The position numbers and the translations under genes are program-made. The notes below the pieces were generated by a model, which did no database searches, was not told the DNA's origin, and saw only the letters and a list, made by a program, of their open reading frames with translations. Shown here in pieces: positions 18,390 to 28,500 of a stretch of 64,000 bases of DNA (the stretch's first letter is position 1; each line of letters starts with the position of its first letter). The stretch is from Xanthomonas hortorum pv. cynarae (lineage in GTDB: Bacteria > Pseudomonadota > Gammaproteobacteria > Xanthomonadales > Xanthomonadaceae), in the NCBI RefSeq assembly GCF_002939985.1, contig NZ_MDFM01000024.1, positions 1 through 64,000 of the forward strand, read 5' to 3'.

Positions 18390-19067
18390 ATGCACATTCA
18401 CGACTGGCCCACCGACGAACGCCCGCGCGAGAAACTTCTGGCGCGCGGGGCGACTGCCTTATCCGATGCCGAGCTGCTGGCGATCTTTGTCGGCTCCGGT
18501 CTGCGCGGCCAGGACGCCGTGCGCACTGCGCGCGATCTGCTGCTTCGCCACGGCCCGCTGCGCGTGCTGCTGGATCGCCCGGCCCCGGCCCTGGCGCGCC
18601 TGCCCGGCCTTGGGCCCGCCTCGGCCTGCAAGCTCAACGCGGCACTGGAACTGGCACACCGTCACCTGATGAGCGAGCTGGAGCGCGGCGAAGCGCTCAG
18701 CGACCCACCCAGCGTCGGCCGCTATTTTTCGCAGCGACTACGTGCAAAGGCGTACGAGGTGTTCGCGGTGCTGTACCTGGATACCAAACATCACGCCATC
18801 GCCTTCGAGGAATTGTTCACCGGCACGCTGGATGGCGCCGACATCCATACGCGCGAAGTGGTGCGACGGGCGCTACTGCACAATGCAGCGGCCGTGATCG
18901 TCGGGCACAACCATCCGTCCGGCAACCCGGAGCCCTCCGAGGCCGACCGCGCGGTTACCAAACGTTTGCTGGAGGCACTGGATCTGGTGGAGATCCGCCT
19001 GCTCGACCACTTCGTGATCGGCGACGGCCGCCCGGTGTCGCTGGCCGAGCGCGGCTGGCTGGAATGA
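18390..19067 (+). CDS. radC: RadC/YeeS family JAB1-MPN protein
   Basis: The 225-residue protein has an N-terminal helix-hairpin-helix region ([21 protein letters not shown]) and a C-terminal JAMM metalloprotease-like domain with the zinc motif [14 protein letters not shown]. RadC was once tied to DNA repair, but its biochemical function remains unsettled. The ATG at 18390 ([16 protein letters not shown]) gives the usual family N terminus; upstream in-frame starts do not. It is divergent from coaBC and ahead of argS. Confidence 0.92.
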   Translation: MHIHDWPTDERPREKLLARGATALSDAELLAIFVGSGLRGQDAVRTARDLLLRHGPLRVLLDRPAPALARLPGLGPASACKLNAALELAHRHLMSELERGEALSDPPSVGRYFSQRLRAKAYEVFAVLYLDTKHHAIAFEELFTGTLDGADIHTREVVRRALLHNAAAVIVGHNHPSGNPEPSEADRAVTKRLLEALDLVEIRLLDHFVIGDGRPVSLAERGWLE

Positions 19068-19119
19068 CAACGCGGCGGTGACCTGAACCGTCGGCCGGAC
19101 CCGGGCGCGCGCGGTCGGG

Positions 19120-19125
19120 TAAAAT
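19120..19125 (+). promoter_or_regulatory. possible -10 element of argS
   Basis: TAAAAT lies 28 bases ahead of the argS start. No good -35 match is visible at the expected distance, so this is tentative. Confidence 0.35.
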
Positions 19126-19149
19126 CGGTGGTTTCGTTCCAAGCAGATC

Positions 19150-19157
19150 TCACGTGA
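19150..19157. promoter_or_regulatory. parS-like palindrome overlapping the argS start
   Basis: TCACGTGA is the perfect core of the ParB site consensus TGTTTCACGTGAAACA. With flanks (19146-19161) 11 of 16 bases agree. It is within about 9 kb of parAB, a usual distance for parS, but it also coincides with the GTG start of argS, so chance is possible. Confidence 0.3.
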
Positions 19158-20842
19158 AAGCCCAACTCCGCGCACTGATCGGCCAAGGTATTGAAGCCTT
19201 GCGCGCCAACGGCACCCTGCCTGCCGACACCCTGCCGCCGGATTTTGTGGTCGAGCGACCCAAGACGCGCGAGCACGGCGACTTCGCCACCAATGCCGCA
19301 ATGCTGCTGGCCAAGCCTGCACGCTCCAATCCGCGCGCACTGGCGCAGGCGCTGGTGGCCGCATTGCCGGCCAGCGACGAGGTGGCCAAGGTGGAGATCG
19401 CTGGGCCGGGGTTCATCAACTTCCATCTGACGCCCTCCGCCTACCAGCGCGAAGTGGCGCATGTCATCAAGCAAGGCCCCGACTACGGTCGCGGGCTGGC
19501 CGGCAATGGCCGCTCGGTGGGCGTGGAATACGTCTCGGCCAACCCGACCGGCCCGCTGCATGTCGGCCACGGCCGCGCGGCGGCGATCGGCGACAGCCTG
19601 GCGCGCGTGCTCGATGCCAACGGCTGGAACGTCAAGCGCGAGTTCTATTACAACGATGCCGGCGTGCAGATCGAAAACCTGGCCTTGTCGGTGCAGGCGC
19701 GCGCGCAAGGGCTCACCCCCGACAGCGACGGCTGGCCGGAGAACGGCTACCGCGGCGACTACATCGCCGATGTCGCCAACGCCTACCTGGCCGGCGATAC
19801 CGTCGACCTGGAAGGCCATCTGGTCACCGGTACCCAGGACCCGGCCGATATCGAGTCGATCCGCCGCTTCGCGGTGGCCTATCTGCGTAACGAGCAGAAC
19901 CACGACCTGGCCGCGTTCCGCGTCGATTTCGATATCTATTTCCTGGAAAGCTCGCTGTACAAGGACGGCAAGGTCGAAGAGGCCGTGCAGAAGCTGATCG
20001 CTTCCGGCCACACCTACGAGGAAGGCGGCGCGTTGTGGTTGAAGTCCACCGACTTCGGCGACGACAAGGACCGGGTGATGCGCAAGTCCGACGGCACCTA
20101 CACCTACTTCGTGCCGGACGTGGCCTATCACCTGACCAAGTGGCAGCGCGGCTACGAGCGCGCGATCACCGAGCTCGGCGCTGACCACCACGGCTCGCTG
20201 ACGCGCGTGCGCGCCGGCCTGCAGGCCTTGGAACTGGGCATCCCGCAGGGCTGGCCGGAATACGTGCTGCACCAGATGGTCACGGTGATGCGCGGCGGCG
20301 AAGAGGTGAAGCTGTCCAAGCGTGCCGGCAGCTACGTCACCCTGCGCGATCTGATCGAAGAAACCAGCGCCGATGCGGTGCGCTGGTTTCTGATCGCGCG
20401 CAAGCCCGATTCGCAGCTCACCTTCGACATCGACCTGGCCCGTCAGCAGAGCAACGACAACCCGGTGTTTTATGTGCAGTACGCGCATGCCCGCGTGTGC
20501 AGCGTGCTGCGTCAGGCGCTGGAAAAAGGCTACAAGTACGAGCAGGCACATGGGTTGGCCGAGCTGGCGCGTCTGGATGACGAGCATTCGCTCAACGTCA
20601 TGGTCGAGCTGTCGCGCTATGCGGAAGTGGTGGAAATCGCCGGCCAGACACTGGAGCCGTATCAGATTGCGCAGTACCTGCGTGAATTGGCGCACGCCTT
20701 CCACACGTGGTATCACAACACCAAACTGCTGGTGGACGATGCCGCAGAGCGCGACGCCAAACTCACCCTCGCCGTCGCCACGCAACAGGTGCTCGCCAAC
20801 GGCCTGGAACTGCTCGGCGTCAGCGCCCCAGAAAAGATGTAA
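19154..20842 (+). CDS. argS: arginyl-tRNA synthetase
   Basis: This class I synthetase charges tRNA-Arg. The 562-residue product starts at GTG ([16 protein letters not shown]). It has an N-terminal Add-1-like domain and the signature [16 protein letters not shown], with HVGH at 136-139. [12 protein letters not shown] stands in the KMSKS position and a C-terminal anticodon-binding domain contains [20 protein letters not shown]. Length fits the short bacterial branch. A SPOR-domain gene follows 45 bases after the stop, past a small hairpin. Confidence 0.96.
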   Translation: MKAQLRALIGQGIEALRANGTLPADTLPPDFVVERPKTREHGDFATNAAMLLAKPARSNPRALAQALVAALPASDEVAKVEIAGPGFINFHLTPSAYQREVAHVIKQGPDYGRGLAGNGRSVGVEYVSANPTGPLHVGHGRAAAIGDSLARVLDANGWNVKREFYYNDAGVQIENLALSVQARAQGLTPDSDGWPENGYRGDYIADVANAYLAGDTVDLEGHLVTGTQDPADIESIRRFAVAYLRNEQNHDLAAFRVDFDIYFLESSLYKDGKVEEAVQKLIASGHTYEEGGALWLKSTDFGDDKDRVMRKSDGTYTYFVPDVAYHLTKWQRGYERAITELGADHHGSLTRVRAGLQALELGIPQGWPEYVLHQMVTVMRGGEEVKLSKRAGSYVTLRDLIEETSADAVRWFLIARKPDSQLTFDIDLARQQSNDNPVFYVQYAHARVCSVLRQALEKGYKYEQAHGLAELARLDDEHSLNVMVELSRYAEVVEIAGQTLEPYQIAQYLRELAHAFHTWYHNTKLLVDDAAERDAKLTLAVATQQVLANGLELLGVSAPEKM

Positions 20843-20844
20843 GT

Positions 20845-20860
20845 CGGGCCGCACGGCCCG
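20845..20860. terminator. short GC hairpin after argS
   Basis: CGGGCCG and CGGCCCG form a seven-base stem with almost no loop. There is no T run, so it may weaken rather than end transcription into the SPOR gene. Confidence 0.4.
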
Positions 20861-20887
20861 CAACGACGTGATTCGGAGAAGTGGTAG

Positions 20888-21787
20888 ATGGCAGCACGAC
20901 GCGGTAAGAGTCAGGCGCGACGCAACACCAGCAATGGCACCCCCGTTTGGGTGTGGTTGGTGGCGGGCGCCGCGATTGCGGCAGTGATTTTCCTGGCAGC
21001 GCCCAACCTGTTCAAGAAGGACGGCGACGGCTTCCTGCGTGTGGGCCCGCGCGCCAATCCCGATGCGCAGCCAGAGCCGGTGGCAGATGCCGACGTGGAT
21101 ACGCCGGCCGACCTGCCCAAGCCCAGCGCACAACCGCCCAAGCCGCAAGCCAAACCCGGCGATGCGCAGACCCAGTACGACTTCTACACCTTGCTGCCCG
21201 GCAAGGAAGTGCAGATGTCCGATGCCGAACTGGCGGCCAGTGCGCGCGCCGAGGAAGCCGCTCGTGCGCGTGCGGCACTGGAAGGCAAGCCGGTTGCGCC
21301 CGCACCAGGTGCAGCAGCACGTGTTGCTGCAGCCACGCCGGCCGCCAGCGTGCCGGTGCCGTTGAACGAAACCGCCGCCAGTGTGCCCAAGCCGTTGGCA
21401 GAAACTGCGCCTGCGCGTCCGGCGGCCACACCGGCGCCGGCCAGCACCGCAGCGCTCACCACGCCGGCTGCCGCCGCACCTGCAACTGCAGCGCCCAAAC
21501 CGGCTGCGACGACCGCAGCGGCAACGACGGCGGCTGCACCTGCAATGACAGACAACACCCGCTACATCCTGCAGGCCGGCTCGTTCGGCGCCTCCGGCGA
21601 TGCCGAATCGACCAAGGCCAAGCTGGCGATGATGGGCCTGGCCGCACGCGTGGAATCGGCCGAAATCAGCGGCAAAACCGTCTACCGCGTGCGCATGGGG
21701 CCGTATGGCAGCGCCGGCGAACTGGCCGAAGCCAAGCAGAAACTGACCGGCAGCGGATTGCCTGCCATCGCCATCAAGGCGCAGTAG
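20888..21787 (+). CDS. SPOR-domain inner-membrane protein
   Basis: The 299-residue protein has a short basic cytoplasmic start (MAARRGKSQARRNTSNG), one membrane segment at about 19-40, and a long proline/alanine-rich periplasmic linker. The C-terminal SPOR domain begins near residue 225 (RYILQAGSFGASGDAESTKAKL) and ends VYRVRMGPYGSAGELAEAKQ. SPOR domains bind denuded glycan strands at the division septum, so a FtsN/DedD-like septal role is likely. It follows argS, a common arrangement. Confidence 0.88.
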   Translation: MAARRGKSQARRNTSNGTPVWVWLVAGAAIAAVIFLAAPNLFKKDGDGFLRVGPRANPDAQPEPVADADVDTPADLPKPSAQPPKPQAKPGDAQTQYDFYTLLPGKEVQMSDAELAASARAEEAARARAALEGKPVAPAPGAAARVAAATPAASVPVPLNETAASVPKPLAETAPARPAATPAPASTAALTTPAAAAPATAAPKPAATTAAATTAAAPAMTDNTRYILQAGSFGASGDAESTKAKLAMMGLAARVESAEISGKTVYRVRMGPYGSAGELAEAKQKLTGSGLPAIAIKAQ

Positions 21788-21925
21788 CGACAGTGTCGGA
21801 TCGCGCTTGCGGCCTGTTGCTACGACGTCGTTGCGCGCCAGCCGCTCGGTGCGGCCGGGCTGCACGCACGCCGTGCAGCGGCACGCGCATCCGGCACGGT
21901 CGCCACACCTGATTGCTTCGCCTGA

Positions 21926-22705
<780 letters not shown>

Positions 22706-22834
22706 CGATGGCCTGCAACGCCAATGCCTCGGTCGCGCCGTGATCCGATGATGTGTTGATTGGCGCGTGCGCAGATCGCGCAGCATCCAAGCTCGGTGCG
22801 GCGCTGGAACTGGCGCACTGCCAGAGATGACGAC

Positions 22835-22859
22835 AACGCCGCGCATTGCGCGGCGTTTT
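22835..22859. terminator. bidirectional terminator between SDR and acyltransferase genes
   Basis: AACGCCGCGC (22835-22844) and GCGCGGCGTT (22848-22857) form a perfect ten-base stem with a three-base loop. T residues follow on the plus strand and their mirror on the minus strand. Confidence 0.75.
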
Positions 22860-22870
22860 GCGATGCCCGG

Positions 22871-23998
22871 TCAGGCGCGATCAGCGGCAGCCAACGGCCG
22901 CGCGCCTGGCCGCAGCATCTTGTCGCGCAGCTGCAGGAACGGGCGCTCCACCGCGTAGTGCAAGACCGCACCGCCCAGCACTGCCATCAGGCCATACACC
23001 GCAAATGCCAGCACGCCACGTCCCTCCAGCGCCGGGCCGAACCAGCCCTGGGTGAGATGGAACACGGCCTTGTGGGTCAGATACAGGCTGTAGGAAATGC
23101 CCGCCAGCCATGCGGCGCCTGGCACGCGCAGGCCGCCAAGCACTCCGCGGGTGGCGGTGCCGGCCAGCACCAGCAAGGCGAGCCCCAACGACAACACCGG
23201 CCAGCCCAGCGCATTGCCGATCAGGCCGGTGCGCTCGCGAAACAGCCACAACGCCAGCGCCAGAATCGCCATGCCGGCACACAGCACAGCGTTGCCGCGC
23301 TGCTGCAGCCGTTGCCACAGCGTGGGGCGGAAGATCTTGAGCACCGCCAGGACGACACCGGCCAGCAGACCGTCCAGACGGTTCCAGGTCGGGTAATAGA
23401 TGTCTTCGATAAACCAGTTGCGCTGCAGGCCGGCACCGGCGCTGTCCAGGGCGGTGTTGTGCCACCAGATGCCGGCACGCAGCGCGATGCCTGCAACCAC
23501 CACCAGCACGTAGAGCACGACAAAGCGCGCGGCCGAGGGCCGACGCATCAACAGCGTCGCCAGCAACGGAAACACCAGATAGAAATGTTCTTCCACGCAC
23601 AGCGACCAGGCGTGCGAGAACGCGGCATCGCGGCCGTAATCGACGAACAGGTTCAGGGTAAAGCTGACGAACATCCACCACGGTGCCAACCCGGGCGACT
23701 CACGAAACTCCGGCCACGCCATGTAGATCGCCAGCACCACCAGAAACGCCGGCAGGATGCGGAACGCGCGGCGCAGATAGAACGCCTTGAAGTCCAGGCC
23801 TTGCCCGTGCGCCAGCGGCCGCAGCACCTGCGTACCGATCAGAAAACCGCTCAACACGAAGAACAGGTCCACGCCCATCCAGCCGTAGCGGGACAACCAC
23901 GCCCAGTCCGGCCCCAGGCCGCCGACCACGAAGGAATGGAACAGCATCACCCAGACGATGGCGATGCCACGCAGCAGATCAAGGGCGGGATAGCGCAT
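22871..23998 (-). CDS. membrane acyltransferase, OafA/YrhL type (acyltransferase 3)
   Basis: This 375-residue protein has about ten membrane helices. It starts MRYPALDLLRGIAIVWVMLFHS, which includes the family's conserved R-G and membrane histidine, and has GWMGVDLFFVLSGFLIG and HAWSLCVEEHFYLVFP. Such enzymes transfer acetyl or longer acyl groups to sugars of LPS, antibiotics or glycolipids. It is the third minus-strand gene after the NRPS and GT1 genes, with a 208-base gap from GT1. It may acylate their product, but separate transcription is possible. No clear ribosome site was seen. Confidence 0.88.
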   Translation of the reverse strand: MRYPALDLLRGIAIVWVMLFHSFVVGGLGPDWAWLSRYGWMGVDLFFVLSGFLIGTQVLRPLAHGQGLDFKAFYLRRAFRILPAFLVVLAIYMAWPEFRESPGLAPWWMFVSFTLNLFVDYGRDAAFSHAWSLCVEEHFYLVFPLLATLLMRRPSAARFVVLYVLVVVAGIALRAGIWWHNTALDSAGAGLQRNWFIEDIYYPTWNRLDGLLAGVVLAVLKIFRPTLWQRLQQRGNAVLCAGMAILALALWLFRERTGLIGNALGWPVLSLGLALLVLAGTATRGVLGGLRVPGAAWLAGISYSLYLTHKAVFHLTQGWFGPALEGRGVLAFAVYGLMAVLGGAVLHYAVERPFLQLRDKMLRPGARPLAAADRA

Positions 23999-24206
23999 GC
24001 GGGCGATGCAAGGCGAAGGAGCCCGATTGTGCCGCATCCCGCCGATGCAGCGATGCCGGCATCGACGTTGGCCGCAGCAACACGCCCGGCACCTCACCCG
24101 TGCCGCACTCAGAGACCTGCGGTAATGCCCAGCCGCCTTGCCGCCGCCAATCCGCTGTCGACGCTGTGTTTCCCCCACAGCGTCATCCATCACACGACGG
24201 TCTGTA

Positions 24207-25544
24207 TTACGCGACGGCCTGCTGCTCGATCCGCTGGGTCGGCGCCACCGACACCGCCGGTTGCAGCAATCCCCATGCTTCCAGCTGATCCACCGCCCGG
24301 CTGATCCCGTCCTCCTCACGGATGCGCTGACCCAGCACGCGTGCTGCTGCACGCATGCTCGGCGCGCTGGCCTGGCGGATGGCATCGGCCAAGGTTTCCG
24401 GCTGCAATCCGACCCGTGCGAGCGCCGGGGGCGCGACGCCGCGCTGGGCCAGGCAATGCGCCCAGAACGGTTGGTCGTAGCCGAACGGTAGGACCACCGA
24501 CGGAATCCCCGCAGCCAGCGCCGCACCGGTCGTGCCGGCACCGCCGTGATGCACCGCGACCGACACCCGCGGGAACAGCCAATCGTGTGGTGCCTGTTCC
24601 AACTGGAAGAAGCGCTCCGCATCGTCGGACGCATCTTCCCCGGCCGCCAGCCCGCCCCAGCCGCTGGCCAGCAACGCGCGTTGACCGGTCAGACGCACCG
24701 CCGCCTTGACGATGGCGGTGAGCTGCGCCGCATCGATGCTGATCATGCTGCCGAAGCCGACATACAGCGCCGGCGGGCCGGCCTGCAAAAACGCTTCCAG
24801 CGCGGCCGGCGGCTGCCATTGGGGCTGCGGCAACTGCCAGAAACCGGCGACCTGGGCTCTGTCCGGCCAGTCCGGCGGACGTGGGCACAGATGCTCGCTA
24901 TAGCCATACACCACGCGCTGCGCGCTGCGATCGGGACCACTCCACGGATACGCCGGCAGCCCCAATGCCGGGCGCACGATGCCGTTGAGCGCCGGGCGCA
25001 TCAGCTGCCAGGCGGCAAAGCGCACCGCGTGATGCAGTGCCACACTCACCAGCCCGGGCAGACGCACAGTGGGCATCACCATCAACGGCACATGGCGCGA
25101 GGCGTTCAGCGGCTGCAATTGCGTGAATACCACCGGCAGGCCGTAGGCCTGGCCCAGGCTATGCGCCAGCAGGCTGGCGCTGCCGACGCCGAGAATCAGG
25201 CCGGCATCGGCACAGGCCGCGCGGCCCTGCTCGGCCCAGTCGCGCGCCCAGTCCATCAGTTGTGCGCGCAAGGTGCCCCAGATGCCGCGCCAGCCACCGC
25301 GCATCTCGGCGACATTCGGATGGCCTTGCAACAGCTTCTGGTGGTCGCCGCTGAGCGGAAAGAACTCCAGCCCATTGGCGCGGATCAGGGATTCGAAGTT
25401 GGCGCTGGTCAGCACCCGCACCGGATAGCCGCGCTCCTGCAGGCCGCGGCCCAGCGCAATGATCGGGCGCACATCGCCATGCGTGCCCAGGGTGGCGATC
25501 AGCACCGGGCGGTGACGTGCCGGCGTCTGCAGTGACTCAGGCAT
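24207..25544 (-). CDS. GT1-family glycosyltransferase (macrolide/sterol glucosyltransferase type)
   Basis: The 445-residue protein opens PVLIATLGTHGDVRPIIALG, the GT28/GT1 N-terminal pattern, and has LYVGFGSM plus the C-terminal nucleotide-sugar loop HHGGAGTTGAALAAGIPSV near residue 331. Relatives glucosylate sterols, macrolides, rhamnolipid precursors or other small hydrophobic acceptors. It overlaps the NRPS stop by eight bases, so the two are translated together. The acceptor is therefore probably the NRPS product, though that is inference. Confidence 0.87.
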   Translation of the reverse strand: MPESLQTPARHRPVLIATLGTHGDVRPIIALGRGLQERGYPVRVLTSANFESLIRANGLEFFPLSGDHQKLLQGHPNVAEMRGGWRGIWGTLRAQLMDWARDWAEQGRAACADAGLILGVGSASLLAHSLGQAYGLPVVFTQLQPLNASRHVPLMVMPTVRLPGLVSVALHHAVRFAAWQLMRPALNGIVRPALGLPAYPWSGPDRSAQRVVYGYSEHLCPRPPDWPDRAQVAGFWQLPQPQWQPPAALEAFLQAGPPALYVGFGSMISIDAAQLTAIVKAAVRLTGQRALLASGWGGLAAGEDASDDAERFFQLEQAPHDWLFPRVSVAVHHGGAGTTGAALAAGIPSVVLPFGYDQPFWAHCLAQRGVAPPALARVGLQPETLADAIRQASAPSMRAAARVLGQRIREEDGISRAVDQLEAWGLLQPAVSVAPTQRIEQQAVA

Positions 25545-28500
25545 ATTCGGCCACCCCGTCGCTGGCGGTGGCGGTGGCGGTGCTGCCATCGCGTTGTGCG
25601 GCTTTCGCAGTGGCAGCATGCAGTAAGGCGCTGAGCGTGGCCGAATGCGTGGACGACAGCATCGAATGATGATCGCTGTCCAAAACGTGCAGGTGCAGAT
25701 TGCGCACGTATGGTTGCCAGGCCTGCGGCCGGTAGTCCAGCCAGACCGCATCGCCGCCGCCGAAGCTCATGCGCACACGTGCTTCGACGAACAGCACGTC
25801 CTGCTGCAGCGGCTTGGGCCGATGGCGTCGCGACAGTTGCAGGTGATGCTGAGTCAGCCCGCCCAGATCATCCAGCAGGGTTGGGTGTTGTGTGAGCAAC
25901 TGGCGCAACGCGGGCAAGTCGTTTAGCAAGTAGTGATCGCATAGCAGGCTGGCCAGTTCGGCGAGCGTGGTCGGTCTCGTTTTGTCATCTGCCACGTCCA
26001 GGCCCAAGGCATGCATTGAGGCATGCACCATCTCGGATTCCGGCAATGCTGCGGCTTGTTCCAGATATGGGTAACTGTCGAGCATCGCCAGCAACTCGAC
26101 TTCTTCGCCAAGCGCATGCAACTCGGCGGTGATGGCATGGGCGATCAAGCCGCCCAGCGACCAGCCGATCAATCGATACGGCCCGTGCGGCTGCACGCTG
26201 CGCAGACGGGCCAGATAATCGCGCGCGATCGCCTCGATGCTTTCCGGGCGATGCTGCGGGTCGCTCAATGCCGGCGACTGCAATGCATACACCGGCCACT
26301 GCGGATCGAGCTGACCGAGCAAGGTGAGATACGACCAGCCCAGACCGACCACCGGATGGATGCAGAACAGCGGCGTGGTGCCCGGCGTACCCGCACGCAA
26401 CGGCAACAGCACGCCGAGCGGATCGTTCGGGGTCTGTGCGCTGCGTTTGATCACCTCGGCCAGGCCGGCAATCGTCGGCGCATGGAACAGCGTGCCCAGC
26501 GGCAGTTCGACGCCGAACATCTGCGGGAAACGCGCGGCCATTTCTGCCGCGCGCAGCGAGTCGCCGCCGAGCTCGAAGAAGTTGTCTTCCACCCCCACCA
26601 CTTCAATGCCCAGCACGTCCTGCAACATCGCTGCCAGTTGGTGTTCGAGCGCATCGCGTGGCGCCACATGCGCGCGCTGCGGCAATGCGCCCGGTGACGG
26701 CAATGCGCGGCGATCCAGCTTGCCGTTGGGTGTCAGCGGCAGTGCCTCCAGCGGCATCCACAGCGTGGGAATCATCGACGCAGGCAAGCGTTGCTGCAGA
26801 TGCGCGCGCAGCAGCTCGGTCGACGGCATGGTGCCGTGCTTACCCACCACATAGGCCAGCAACTGCAACGCGTTGTTGTCGCCATCGCTATGGCCAACCA
26901 CCACTGCCTGGGCCACCTGCGAATGCAGCAGCAAGGCGTTTTCGATTTCGGCCGGCTCCACGCGATGGCCGCGGATCTTCAATTGCGCGTCCGCACGGCC
27001 GATGAACTCCAGCATGCCGTCGCGACGCTGACGCACGCGGTCGCCGGTGCGGTACATGCTGCTGCCGTCGTCGGCAAACGGGTCGCGCACAAAGCGCTCG
27101 CTGGTCAGCTGGCGCTTGCCGCGATAGCCCTTGGCCACGCCCGCGCCGCCGATATACAGCTCACCGATCGCACCGGTGGGCAGCGGCTGCCGCTGCGCAT
27201 CCAGCACGTAGACGCGCGTATTGAGCAGCGGCCTGCCAATGGGTGGGGCTGCGGCGTCGGTCAGCTGCAACGGCATGATGGTCGACCAGATGGTGGTTTC
27301 GGTTGGCCCGTACAACTGGGTCAGGCGCCCCACCCGGCTCAGCAACTGCGTCGCCAACTCCGGCACCAGGGCCTCACCGCCCACCAGCGCGTGGATACGG
27401 TCCAGTGCCAGATCTTCATTGGCCAGCAGGATGCGCCACAACGACGGGGTGGCCTGCACCACGCTGATCTGCTCGTGTGCGATCAGGCGCGACAGGCTGC
27501 GTGGATCGTGGGTGATGCCGGCCGGTGCGATGACCACGCGTGCGCCCACCAGCAGCGGCAGGTACAACTCCAGCCCGGCGATGTCGAAGGTGATGGTGGT
27601 GACCGCCAGCACGCGGTCGCGCGGCCGCAATGCCAGTTCATGCTCCATCGCATGCAGGAAATTGAAGAGATTGCGATGGCTGATTTCCACGCCCTTGGGC
27701 GCGCCGGTCGAGCCGGAGGTGTACAGCACGTAGGCGGTGCCATCCGGCGTGGCGAGCGGTGCTATCGCCGCCGGCAACACCGCCGGGCGTGGATCCAGCC
27801 ACACCATGCCACCGAGCAGATAGCGCTCGCACAACGCCGGCTCGCAGACCAGCGCGATGGCGCCGGAATCGTTGAGCATCTGCCGATTGCGTGCGGCCGG
27901 GCTTTCCGGGTCCAGTGGCAGATACGCCGCCCCACTCCACATCACTGCCAGCAAGGCCACCAGCAACTGTTCGCTGCGCGGCAACGCGATGGCGACCACA
28001 TCGCCGGGGCCCACGCCGTCGGCCACCCACTGCGCCGCAATGCGCGAGGCGAGCTCGCACAGCGTGGCGTAATCCAGCGTGCGGTTGTCGTATTGCACCA
28101 CCACCGCCGCCGGCATCAGCTCGGCGCGCTGCAACATGCCGTGCAACAGCGTGCTCGGCTCCGGCAGTGGCGCTGCGGTGTCGTTCCAGGTGTGCAGCAG
28201 TCGCTGACGCTCGTCATGACCCAGCACATCGATCAGGCCGAGTGCGCATTCCGGATTTGCCAGTACCGCATCGGCCAGGTGGGTCAGGCGGCGGCAATGT
28301 TCTGCCAGCTCGTCGCTGTCGTACATTGCCGGGTTGGCATCCAGATCGAAGCGCAACGCGGCGCCATCGCCACGCTCGTAGCAGAAGATGGTCAGATCGT
28401 CGACGCGACCATTGGAAAGATTATGCGGGATCGCAGACGCCTCGCCAAAACGCAGCGCACAATCGAAGGGTTCGATGTTGACCGCCAGCCGCGCGACGTT

